A program made the position numbers and the translations under genes. 8,050 bases of DNA from Gammaproteobacteria bacterium. Lineage in GTDB: Bacteria; Pseudomonadota; Gammaproteobacteria; Competibacterales; Competibacteraceae. Positions 1 to 6,020 of this stretch are shown here, piece after piece. The notes beneath the pieces were generated by a model. It had not been told where the DNA came from. It made no database searches and saw only the letters and a program-made list of their open reading frames with translations. The first letter of the stretch is position 1. Every line of letters starts with the position of its first letter. The DNA lies in NCBI GenBank assembly GCA_020047885.1, contig JAIFNF010000239.1, forward strand, positions 1-8,050, given 5' to 3'.

Positions 1-38
1 CAACTCGCAAAAAATAGTCCCATACCTTTCCAAACCTG

Positions 39-105
39 GCCACGGAAAAACACGGAAAAACACGGAAGATTCTTTTTTTCCGTGCCTTCCGGGTCTTTCC
101 GTGGC
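39..105. repeat. CACGGAAA-type imperfect inverted repeat
   Basis: The left arm (39-66) has a 10-base unit CACGGAAAAA twice in tandem (41-50, 51-60) followed by a partial third copy. The right arm (79-105) is close to its reverse complement, with a few mismatches and a one-base offset. The loop is short and T-rich (about 67-78). As RNA or single-stranded DNA it would form a long hairpin. It lies in the non-coding stretch before the first gene. Palindromes of this kind are typically dispersed intergenic elements; a transcription terminator for a gene to the left is also possible. No other copy is visible in this window. Confidence 0.7.
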
Positions 106-205
106 GCGATCCTCATCCGCGGTCAAAGCGATGATCCCAGTAGATCACTGGAGGATTTTTATTGCGAGTTGCCTAAGAACGTAGCTGCGTTGGAGAAATT
201 GACCG

Positions 206-1216
206 ATGCGTTGCCCCGAATGTAATCATAACCAGAAATCGCGGGAAGGTTCCCGTTGTCAGAAGTGTCGCTATCAGTTCGTGTTCTACAGCAAAAGCGA
301 GCCGATCCGTGACTTTACGCTCCGGCAAATTATCCAGCGCCTGTCGGATAATGGCGAGTACGCTTTTACTGCGACCCAGTTGGCTTTGGAGATTTGCCGG
401 GTCTGGCGCAAAAAAACGTTCGGCGCGGTCGGTTGCAGTGTTGTTGCCCTCATCCTCACCGGCATCGCCGGGGTGATTGCTTTCACGGAATGGGGCTGGA
501 TCGGTCTGGCGCTGGTTTTTCTGGTGATCCAGCCGCTGGCATTCTGGCTGGGTCGGCGCAGCAAGAGTACGCTATCGGTCGATAAAGCTCACAAAGCCAT
601 CAAGCAATACCATCAAACGCACCCCATCCGTGAACTGGCAGATGGGGCGGCTTTTCGCCAGTCGCCCCCAATGACAGATTTGCAAGACCCCCACTATGCG
701 CCGGAGCGGATTCTGGTCGTGGAACGGGATGAACTGGTCGATTTGCTGGTTCGCAACCGTTTTCACCTAACCGCCAAAGCCGCGGTGGTGAGTCGTTCCG
801 GTTATCCCCAGCGCGTGTTCGCCGCCTGTCAGGAATTTCTGCGTCATCACCCCACGACCCCGGTGCAGGTGGTTCACGATGCCTCACTCATGGGCTTTGC
901 GCTGACGGCGCAACTGGCGGCTGATCCTCAATGGCGGTTCGCCAGTTCGCACCTCGTCGATTTGGGCATTTCCCGTGATGCGTTCAACAGCGGATCTTCA
1001 ATACCCTGGTTGCCGGTCAATGCCTCACGAGGCGCTGGCGTCTTGGGTGGCGATCCTGAAAAAAGGCTGCGGGCCGGCTACCGGGTTCCCCTCGATCATG
1101 TGGGTCCGAAACCGCTGATCAATCTGTTGAGTGCGGCGGTAGTCGGTGGAGCATTGCTGCTGGCGCCGGAGATTCTGAACGGGAGCAGCGCCGGCGTTGA
1201 AGTTGATTATGGCTGA
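206..1216 (+). CDS. Zinc-ribbon membrane protein with Toprim-like C-terminal region, function unknown
   Basis: This is a 336-residue protein that I cannot assign to a named family. It starts with a four-cysteine zinc ribbon (C3, C6, C18, C21). A possible helical region at 35-68 is followed by two adjacent hydrophobic segments (about 73-92 and 97-116) that would form a membrane hairpin. The rest is soluble, with a last hydrophobic stretch at about 305-321. Residues 169-256 contain ILVVE (E173), a GYP motif (199-201), VVHDAS (D225) and DLGIS, in the order and spacing of the Toprim domain of Spo11/topoisomerase VI-A (VVEK, GYP, DADPYG, LGL). The second aspartate of DxD is Ser here, so catalysis would be doubtful. 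The start is firm: an in-frame TGA (200-202) lies just upstream, and GGAG at 192-195 sits about 10 bases before the ATG. The next gene is about 100 bases away and seems unrelated. That it is a real gene is near certain; the Toprim reading is inference. Confidence 0.85.
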   Translation: MRCPECNHNQKSREGSRCQKCRYQFVFYSKSEPIRDFTLRQIIQRLSDNGEYAFTATQLALEICRVWRKKTFGAVGCSVVALILTGIAGVIAFTEWGWIGLALVFLVIQPLAFWLGRRSKSTLSVDKAHKAIKQYHQTHPIRELADGAAFRQSPPMTDLQDPHYAPERILVVERDELVDLLVRNRFHLTAKAAVVSRSGYPQRVFAACQEFLRHHPTTPVQVVHDASLMGFALTAQLAADPQWRFASSHLVDLGISRDAFNSGSSIPWLPVNASRGAGVLGGDPEKRLRAGYRVPLDHVGPKPLINLLSAAVVGGALLLAPEILNGSSAGVEVDYG

Positions 1217-1316
1217 TGTGGACTGAGAAGGAAGGCGTTTTGGCGCTTTGATATTTATTCCAGTAAGAGCCTGTACGCAAATCAACTGCAAAAACAAGAT
1301 TTGAGATGAGACTTTG

Positions 1317-4300
1317 ATGAACCGATCCCCTGTTTTTACGCTATGGTCCCCAGTGCTTGGGCTATTGATCATCATATTCGGTCTAAGCCAGCCCAGTGCG
1401 GCGCTGGCGTCCTCCAGCGATCTAGCGGGGAGTGGCCAACACTCGCTGGCGATTCAAGCCGGGCAACCGTTCGGGTATGCCTGGGGGGCGAATCAGGCCG
1501 GGCAGTTGGGACTGGATAGCGGCGGGGAAACCCGGCCTTATCCGTTCGTATGGTCACCCGCCGGAATCGGGACGGCCTGGACGCAGGTGGCCAGTGGCGA
1601 CTGGCACAGTGTCGCGTTGGCGGCGGATGGCACCGTGTGGACTTGGGGCCAGAACGGTCAGGGGCAACTCGGCAATGGGACGACAGTGGACCACCCGACC
1701 CCGGCCCCGGTGTCCGGGTTGAGGCACGCCATCGCTGTAGCCGCGGGGAAATATCACAGCTTGGCGGTGACGGACGATGGCCAGGTGTGGGGGTGGGGGA
1801 ATAACGACTATCGGCAGTTGGGGAACAATGGCAGTCAAGGGTTGAAGGTGTTAACGCCGGTGCCGGTAGTCGTCCATATCCCCGGAACTGCCACGCGTCC
1901 GGATCAATTTCTGCCGCTCACGGACGTGATCGCGGTAGCGGCCAGTGAGGTGCATAGCGTCGCCTTGAAGAAGGATGGGACGGTGTGGGCGTGGGGGGAT
2001 AACAGTTCGGGGCAATTGGGGACGTGCAATACCTTCACCACGGCGACGGCCAAACCGGTGTTGCGCTGTGGGACGGACGGGGCGACCTCGGCACCGCTGA
2101 GCGGCGTGCAGGCGATTAGCGCCGGAGGTTATTGGCGGTCGGGGGGGTACACCGAGCAGCGGGGCGTGGCGTACACCCTCGCGGTCATGGACGACGGGAC
2201 GGTCTGGGGCTGGGGGAATAACGAGTCCTGCCAATTAGGGGAAAGCGCCTCGGAACCACCCACCCCGCCGCAACCCTTACCGAATCTGAACCGGTTGGGG
2301 ACGCTACGCGCCCTGGCGGGCGGGGACGCCCATGGGGCGGCGTTGACGGTGGCGGGGCAGGTCTGGACGTGGGGCGATAACACCCACGGTCAGTTGGGCG
2401 ATGGGACGGTCACGACCCACTGTACGCCGCTGCTGGTGCCAACGTTGACCGACGTGGCCACCCTGGGGGCGGGACCGGCGCATACCTTGGTGACGACGCG
2501 GGAGGGCCGCGTTTGGGCGTGGGGGCGGAACGACTTGGGGCAATTAGGCGACGGCGGGCTTCAGGATCGGGGAACGCCGGAGCCGGTGCGCGACGTCTGC
2601 GGGGTGGGGAATCTGAATCTCCAAGCGGAACCGCCGGCGGGGTGTCCGGTGGCCGTGGCGACCAGCGGGGTGGGCAGTGGCACGGTCGCCGGAGCCGGCG
2701 ACTATGCGGCGGGGGCGACCGTGACCCTGACCGCCACGCCGGCAGACGGTTCAGCGTTGGCGGGGTGGAGTCCGAGTCCCTGTGCGGCGCAATTCACCAT
2801 GCCGAATCCGGCCCGTGCCCTGACCTGTACCGCCAAGTTCACCAACACCGTGATTTACCCGGTGACCCTAGCCACGACCGGTCAGGGAAGCGGTACAGTG
2901 GATGGCGGCGGGGCCTATGCCGCCGGGGAACCGGTGGCGCTGACCGCTAAACCGAATCCGCGCAGTCAGTTCACCGGTTGGAGTCCCGCCCCCTGTGCGG
3001 CCCAGTTCACCATGCCCGATCAGTCGTTGACCTGTACGGCGACCTTTGATGAAAATCCGATTGTCCCGCTGACCGTGGTCACTGCCGGGGAAGGGCAAGG
3101 CACAGTCAGCGGCAGTGGGCAATATCAGGCCGGGGAAATCGTCACCCTGACCGCCACGCCCCAGTGGGATCGCGATCATTTCGCCGGTTGGAGTCCTTCG
3201 CCCTGTGCGGCGGTATTCACCATGCCGGAGCAGCCACTGACCTGCACCGCTACCTTCACGGCTGGCGCAACCGCTCCGGGGGTCAGCGAGCATATCTGGA
3301 ATTATTACGAGCAGATTATTGGCCGGACGTCGACCACTGCCGAACAAACCACCTGGGAAAACGACCTGGCGCGCATTCAGACCCTGGGCATCGACGTCGC
3401 CGAGGGCTTTCGCACCCTGATCCGCCAACTCTTCACGAGTGCCGAGTACCAAGCGCGTGACCGTAGCGATACGCAATACTTGGGCGATCTCTATCGCATC
3501 CTGCTGGGTCGGGACCTGAACGCGGAGGAGCTCGCGAAATGGCCAGAGCAACTGGCTGCCGGGTTGCCCCGCGACCTGGTGTTGAGCGAGGTGCTGTTCT
3601 CGGCGGAATTCACCGCCTATCTGGAGCGCCAGTTTGGTACCGCGACTAGCCGGGCAGAAGGCGTGACCGTGATGGATTTCTACCGGGGCTTCCTCAACCG
3701 CTTACCGGATAGCGCGGGCTTTCGCTACTGGCTCGACCGCTTCCAGACCGCCCAGTGTCAGGGGGCAGCGGCGGTCACGGCGGAAGTGGAAGCGATGTCC
3801 AGCCAGTTCGCCAACACTGAGGAATACCGCAACCGGCAACGCACCCATCAGGAGTATGTGCAAGACCTGTACAGCACCTTCCTGCGCCGGGGCGCGGATG
3901 TCGAGGGGTTCAATTACTGGCTGAACCGCCTAGAAACGGGCGAGTTGAATCGTGAACAGGTTCGGCAGTTTTTTGTAGGGACGCCGGAGTTTCAGGGCCG
4001 AGTGACCCAGATCCTTCAGCAAGGCTGCATTCGTGTGACTTTTACCCAGGTCAGCGCGGGTAGTAATCACACCTGCGGGGTGAAAATCGACGGGACGATC
4101 GCCTGCTGGGGGTCTGACAGTGATGGCAAAAGCACGCCACCCACCGGCTCCTTCACCCAAGTCAGCGCGGACTTGAATCACACCTGTGGGGTGAAAATCG
4201 ACGGGACGATCGCTTGCTGGGGGGATAACAAGTACGGCCAAGCCACGCCCCCGGCCGGGACCTTCACCCAGCTCGACGCAGGCAATTATCACACCTGTGG

Positions 4301-4415
4301 GGTGAAAATCGACGGGACGATCGCTCCCGGCCGGGACCTTTACCCAGGTCAGCGCGGGCTGGCGGCACACCTGCGGGGTGCGGACCGATGGCACGGTCGC
4401 CTGCTGGGGGTTTGA
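1317..4415 (+). CDS. Secreted RCC1/InlB-like/DUF4214 repeat protein, N-terminal part (frameshifted)
   Basis: This is the 5' part of a giant secreted protein. I prefer ATG 1317 to the TTG at 1314; GAG at 1308-1310 may be the ribosome site. Residues 1-31 are a Sec signal peptide (hydrophobic core about 13-23, ALA cleavage site at 29-31). Residues about 36-437 hold seven long RCC1 units (consensus HSVAL..DGTVWxWGxNxxGQLG). Residues 443-648 hold three repeats of about 70 residues, similar to divergent InlB B-repeats, each with paired cysteines. Residues about 657-903 are DUF4214-like helical modules (LYRILLGRD, YWLDRF, EYRNR, YWLNRL). From 4038 short RCC1 units of 37 residues begin. True homology stops at about 4325: the third short unit lacks 35 bases, so the last 30 codons are out of frame and end at TGA 4413-4415. 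The protein continues in the frame of 4327-5949. DUF4214 and InlB-like repeats are common in exported adhesins or surface proteins; that role is inferred. No anchor is seen. Confidence 0.85.
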   Translation: MNRSPVFTLWSPVLGLLIIIFGLSQPSAALASSSDLAGSGQHSLAIQAGQPFGYAWGANQAGQLGLDSGGETRPYPFVWSPAGIGTAWTQVASGDWHSVALAADGTVWTWGQNGQGQLGNGTTVDHPTPAPVSGLRHAIAVAAGKYHSLAVTDDGQVWGWGNNDYRQLGNNGSQGLKVLTPVPVVVHIPGTATRPDQFLPLTDVIAVAASEVHSVALKKDGTVWAWGDNSSGQLGTCNTFTTATAKPVLRCGTDGATSAPLSGVQAISAGGYWRSGGYTEQRGVAYTLAVMDDGTVWGWGNNESCQLGESASEPPTPPQPLPNLNRLGTLRALAGGDAHGAALTVAGQVWTWGDNTHGQLGDGTVTTHCTPLLVPTLTDVATLGAGPAHTLVTTREGRVWAWGRNDLGQLGDGGLQDRGTPEPVRDVCGVGNLNLQAEPPAGCPVAVATSGVGSGTVAGAGDYAAGATVTLTATPADGSALAGWSPSPCAAQFTMPNPARALTCTAKFTNTVIYPVTLATTGQGSGTVDGGGAYAAGEPVALTAKPNPRSQFTGWSPAPCAAQFTMPDQSLTCTATFDENPIVPLTVVTAGEGQGTVSGSGQYQAGEIVTLTATPQWDRDHFAGWSPSPCAAVFTMPEQPLTCTATFTAGATAPGVSEHIWNYYEQIIGRTSTTAEQTTWENDLARIQTLGIDVAEGFRTLIRQLFTSAEYQARDRSDTQYLGDLYRILLGRDLNAEELAKWPEQLAAGLPRDLVLSEVLFSAEFTAYLERQFGTATSRAEGVTVMDFYRGFLNRLPDSAGFRYWLDRFQTAQCQGAAAVTAEVEAMSSQFANTEEYRNRQRTHQEYVQDLYSTFLRRGADVEGFNYWLNRLETGELNREQVRQFFVGTPEFQGRVTQILQQGCIRVTFTQVSAGSNHTCGVKIDGTIACWGSDSDGKSTPPTGSFTQVSADLNHTCGVKIDGTIACWGDNKYGQATPPAGTFTQLDAGNYHTCGVKIDGTIAPGRDLYPGQRGLAAHLRGADRWHGRLLGV
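1425..2630 (+). repeat. Seven long RCC1 units (N-terminal propeller)
   Basis: The translation holds seven units of roughly 48-68 residues. Each carries a version of H-[ST]-x-A-L/V...DG-x-V-W-x-WG-x-N...QLG. The WG signatures are YAWGANQAGQLG, WTWGQNGQGQLG, WGWGNNDYRQLG, WAWGDNSSGQLG, WGWGNNESCQLG, WTWGDNTHGQLG and WAWGRNDLGQLG. RCC1 folds as a seven-bladed propeller, so this is one complete propeller. Unit lengths vary because of loops: the third, fourth and fifth carry insertions. Unlike the C-terminal arrays, the strands use Trp where the later units use Cys (ACWG). Confidence 0.85.
2643..3260 (+). repeat. Three InlB-like beta repeats
   Basis: Three tandem repeats of about 70 residues start near 2643, 2856 and 3063. 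Each runs: short strand, G-x-G-T-V, a Y-x-A-G-E/A turn, VTLTA.P, GWSP.PC, FTMP, LTCTATF. This is the pattern of the divergent InlB B-repeat / bacterial repeat domain seen in exported proteins. The two cysteines in each (PCAA and LTC) could pair outside the cytoplasm. DNA similarity between the copies is high around the GWSP.PC and LTC motifs, which suggests recent duplication or conversion. Confidence 0.75.
3285..4025 (+). other. DUF4214-like helical region
   Basis: This part of the repeat protein (residues about 657-903) has about four helical modules of the DUF4214 type. Each has a Y-x-x-x-L-G/N-R motif, then W (AKW, RYWL, NYWL), then a segment ending in S/T-x-E-Y/F. Examples are LYRILLGRD, FYRGFLNRLPD and LYSTFLRRGAD. 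DUF4214 is found mostly in secreted or surface proteins of proteobacteria and cyanobacteria; its exact role is not settled. It separates the N-terminal propeller and InlB-like repeats from the short RCC1 arrays. Confidence 0.7.
4235..4325 (+). repeat. 91-base perfect direct repeat, copy 1
   Basis: This stretch is identical to 5121-5211. It covers the end of unit 2 and the first two thirds of unit 3 of array A (TQLDAGNYHTCGV onward) and stops at GATCGCT. The copies diverge at the very next base, and in both the ACWG codons that should follow are missing. A near-identical segment with one difference (AAT to AGT) around 4635-4727 continues intact into TGCTGG. Confidence 0.9.
4323..4335 (+). other. 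35-base deletion junction causing frameshift
   Basis: In intact units GATCGCT is followed by TGCTGGGGG and, about 35 bases later, CCCGGCCGGGACC. Here GATCGCT (to 4325) is joined directly to CCCGGCCGGG. Unit length drops from 111 to 76, so the frame changes. Upstream codons read in the frame of 4323; downstream homology (PAGTFTQVSAG) resumes with CCG at 4327. It could be a real mutation, a variable state of the array, or an assembly or sequencing error in a repeat. Confidence 0.8.
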
Positions 4416-5949
4416 CAGTGATGGCAAAAACACGCCCCCGGCCGGCACCTTCACCCAGGTCAGTGCGAGTTCTGATCACACCTGCGGGGTGAAAATCGAC
4501 GGCACGGTCGCCTGCTGGGGGGATAGAAACCGTACCACGCCCCCGGCCGGCACCTTCACCCAGGTCAGCGAGCGCTTTGTGCACACCTGCGGGGTGAAGA
4601 CCGACGGGACGATCGCTTGCTGGGGGAATAACAAGTACGGCCAAGCCACGCCCCCGGCCGGGACCTTCACCCAGCTCGACGCAGGCAGTTATCACACCTG
4701 TGGGGTGAAAATCGACGGGACGATCGCTTGCTGGGGGGATAACGATGACGGCCAAGCCACGCCCCCGGTGCCCGGATCCCGTTATGTCTTGTTGCACATC
4801 CAGCGAGTCGGATTCGGGCAGGTCACCAGTGAACCGGCGGGGATCGTGTGTGAAAGCGCATGTCAGGCGAATTTTCCCCTCAATACAACCGTGACGCTCA
4901 CCGCGATTCCAGACGAAGATCAGTCATTCAGCCATTGGAACGGGGCGTGTTCCGGTTCGACGCCGAACTGCCAAGTGGCAATGAGCAATACACAACAACA
5001 GGTACAGGCCGTTTTTTCGAATGCTACCATGCTGCATTACCGCCAAGTCAGCGCAGGCGGCGTTCACACCTGCGGGGTGAAGACCGACGGCACGGTCGCC
5101 TGCTGGGGGAATGACTGGTTCGGCCAAGCCACGCCCCCGGCCGGGACCTTCACCCAGCTCGACGCAGGCAATTATCACACCTGTGGGGTGAAAATCGACG
5201 GGACGATCGCTTTCGTGGGCCAAGCTATACCGCCAGACGGAACCTTTACCCAGGTCAGTGCGGGCCATTTGCACACCTGCGGGGTGCGGACCGATGGCAC
5301 GGTCGCCTGCTGGGGAAGCAACGATGTGGGCCAGGCTATACCGCCAGACGGAACCTTCACCCAAGTCAGCGCAAGCGGCGATCACACCTGCGGGGTGAAG
5401 ACCGACGGCACGGTCGCCTGCTGGGGGGAGGACGGGTTCGGCGAAGCCACGCCCCCGGCCGGGACCTTCACCCAGCTCGACGCAGGCTATAATTACACCT
5501 GCGGGGTGAAAATCGACGGGACGATCGCTTGCTGGGGGTATAAAGGGAACGGTGGAGCCATGCCCCCGGCCGGGACCTTCACCCAAGTCAGCGTGCTCTT
5601 TGGGCACACCTGCGGGATCAAGACCGATGGCACAGTCGCCTGCTGGGGGAATAACGATGACGGCCAAGCCAGTCGCCCCGCTGGGACCTTCACCCAGGTC
5701 AGCGCAGGCGGCCATCACACCTGCGGGGTGACGACCAACGAAAGTGTGGTGTGTTGGGGGGGTAAAGATCATGGTCAAAGCACCCCGCCAGAGGGTTCAG
5801 CGAGCGGGGCAACAGTGGGCGTCTTCCGGGTCGGGAGCTGGTTCCTGGATGCTAATGGCAATGGGGCGTGGGACGGCTGCGACGTTGACCGGTGCTACAC
5901 GGGTAATTTCGGGGCGGCGGGCGACCTGCCCGTCGCGGGCCGGTGGTAA
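4378..5949 (+). CDS. Secreted RCC1 repeat protein, C-terminal part (continuation after frameshift)
   Basis: This frame is the distal half of the gene that begins at 1317, not an independent gene. Coding similarity already runs from 4327 in this frame. The nominal start is an internal GTG (4378) in the middle of a repeat, with no ribosome site and no signal peptide. Numbered from that GTG, the order is: rest of array A to residue 133; a fourth InlB-like domain (about 135-213) with VTLTAIPDEDQSFSHW and four cysteines; seven more short RCC1 units (array B); then a 50-residue tail with VGVFRVGSWFLDANGNG, WDGC and FGAAGDLPVAGRW, a beta-rich, Asp/Gly-rich motif that I know only as a recurring element of exported repeat proteins. 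The stop is TAA 5947-5949. Joined with the upstream part the product would be about 1543 residues. If the frameshift is real, this half is probably not translated, or not exported, unless the frame is restored. Confidence 0.75.
   Translation: MRTDGTVACWGFDSDGKNTPPAGTFTQVSASSDHTCGVKIDGTVACWGDRNRTTPPAGTFTQVSERFVHTCGVKTDGTIACWGNNKYGQATPPAGTFTQLDAGSYHTCGVKIDGTIACWGDNDDGQATPPVPGSRYVLLHIQRVGFGQVTSEPAGIVCESACQANFPLNTTVTLTAIPDEDQSFSHWNGACSGSTPNCQVAMSNTQQQVQAVFSNATMLHYRQVSAGGVHTCGVKTDGTVACWGNDWFGQATPPAGTFTQLDAGNYHTCGVKIDGTIAFVGQAIPPDGTFTQVSAGHLHTCGVRTDGTVACWGSNDVGQAIPPDGTFTQVSASGDHTCGVKTDGTVACWGEDGFGEATPPAGTFTQLDAGYNYTCGVKIDGTIACWGYKGNGGAMPPAGTFTQVSVLFGHTCGIKTDGTVACWGNNDDGQASRPAGTFTQVSAGGHHTCGVTTNESVVCWGGKDHGQSTPPEGSASGATVGVFRVGSWFLDANGNGAWDGCDVDRCYTGNFGAAGDLPVAGRW
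4780..5016 (+). other. Fourth InlB-like domain between the two short RCC1 arrays
   Basis: About 79 residues interrupt the 37-residue periodicity between arrays A and B. The pattern GFGQVTSEPAGIVCE...NTTVTLTAIPDEDQ...FSHWNGACSG...VQAVF matches a divergent InlB-like bacterial repeat, but it is not a close copy of the three upstream ones (2643-3260). Its placement cleanly divides fourteen short units into seven plus seven. Confidence 0.65.
5035..5796 (+). repeat. Short RCC1 array B: seven 37-residue units
   Basis: Units start at 5035, 5146, 5242, 5353, 5464, 5575 and 5686. Six are 111 bases; the second is 96, an in-frame loss of five codons that removes the ACWG core and leaves IAFVGQAIPP. The TQLDAG subtype occurs at units 2 and 5. 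The last unit is divergent (TTNESVVCWGG), as expected for an array edge. Two cysteines per unit (HTCG, ACWG) are kept except in the shortened unit. A single seven-bladed propeller is the natural reading. Confidence 0.85.
5121..5211 (+). repeat. 91-base perfect direct repeat, copy 2
   Basis: Identical to 4235-4325 and ending at the same GATCGCT. In this copy the following sequence (TTCGTGGGCC) keeps the frame. The next unit (5242 on) and the unit after copy 1 (4336 on) share two features seen nowhere else in the arrays: ACCTTTACC instead of ACCTTCACC, and GTGCGGACCGATGG (VRTDG). The homology therefore extends past the breakpoint. Confidence 0.9.
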
Positions 5950-5972
5950 AGACGCAGCCACTCACTCTTAAC

Positions 5973-5993
5973 CCCCTCTCCCATAGAGAGGGG
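5973..5993 (+). terminator. GC-rich hairpin, possible terminator
   Basis: CCCCTCTC (5973-5980) pairs perfectly with GAGAGGGG (5986-5993) across a five-base loop. It lies 24 bases after the stop of the repeat protein and 27 bases before the next start. The run after it is AATTTA, not a true U tract, so intrinsic termination would be weak. Hairpins of this CCCTCTCC/GGAGAGGG type also occur as dispersed intergenic repeats, which is an equal possibility. Confidence 0.45.
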
Positions 5994-6020
5994 AATTTAC
6001 CGCCCCTGAGATCGCGCTAA

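Larger units (their letters stand above)
4038..4776 (+). repeat. Short RCC1 array A: seven 37-residue units, third one deleted
   Basis: The consensus is TFTQVSAGxxHTCGV, then K-x-DGT-x-ACWG, then GQATPPAG. Units start at 4038, 4149, 4260, 4336, 4447, 4552 and 4663; lengths are 111, 111, 76, 111, 105, 111 and 114 bases. The third is 35 bases short, which shifts the frame from that of 1317 to that of 4327. Each intact unit has two cysteines (HTCGV and ACWG). Units 3 and 7 form a subtype with TQLDAG in place of TQVSA. Seven units would make one RCC1-type propeller. Confidence 0.85.

Noticed and set aside
137..160. CCAGT/ACTGG hairpin followed by AGGATTTTT
   Set aside because: A five-base stem is too short, and the T run is offset; likely chance.
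1232..1249. Possible terminator hairpin AAGGCG/CGCTTT after the first gene
   Set aside because: Six pairs including a G-T, with no U tract; too weak to call.
1240..1268. Possible promoter (TTGGCG then GTAAGA) before the repeat protein
   Set aside because: The -10 match is poor and the spacing is only nominal; not supportable by eye.
1025..1375. Minus-strand open frame spanning the gap between the first two genes
   Set aside because: Covers the 3' end of one supported gene and the signal peptide of the next; no protein motif and no ribosome site.
2868..3551. Minus-strand open frame of 227 codons
   Set aside because: Lies wholly inside the InlB-like/DUF4214 coding region, which is supported by domain motifs; GC-rich antisense shadow.
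4378..4415. Programmed frameshift between the two halves of the repeat gene
   Set aside because: The frame change coincides with a 35-base deletion relative to all sister units and there is no slippery heptamer; a deletion explains it better.
4924..5778. Long minus-strand open frame (284 codons), with similar ones at 4264-4797 and 3930-4454
   Set aside because: They are mirror frames of the 111-base repeats: the period is a multiple of three, so one stop-free antisense frame is propagated. Their product is a Gly/Pro/Arg-rich repeat with no recognisable domain.
4038..5796. CRISPR-like array
   Set aside because: The regular spacing is a coding repeat of 37 codons with continuous protein homology; there are no unique spacers between short identical repeats.
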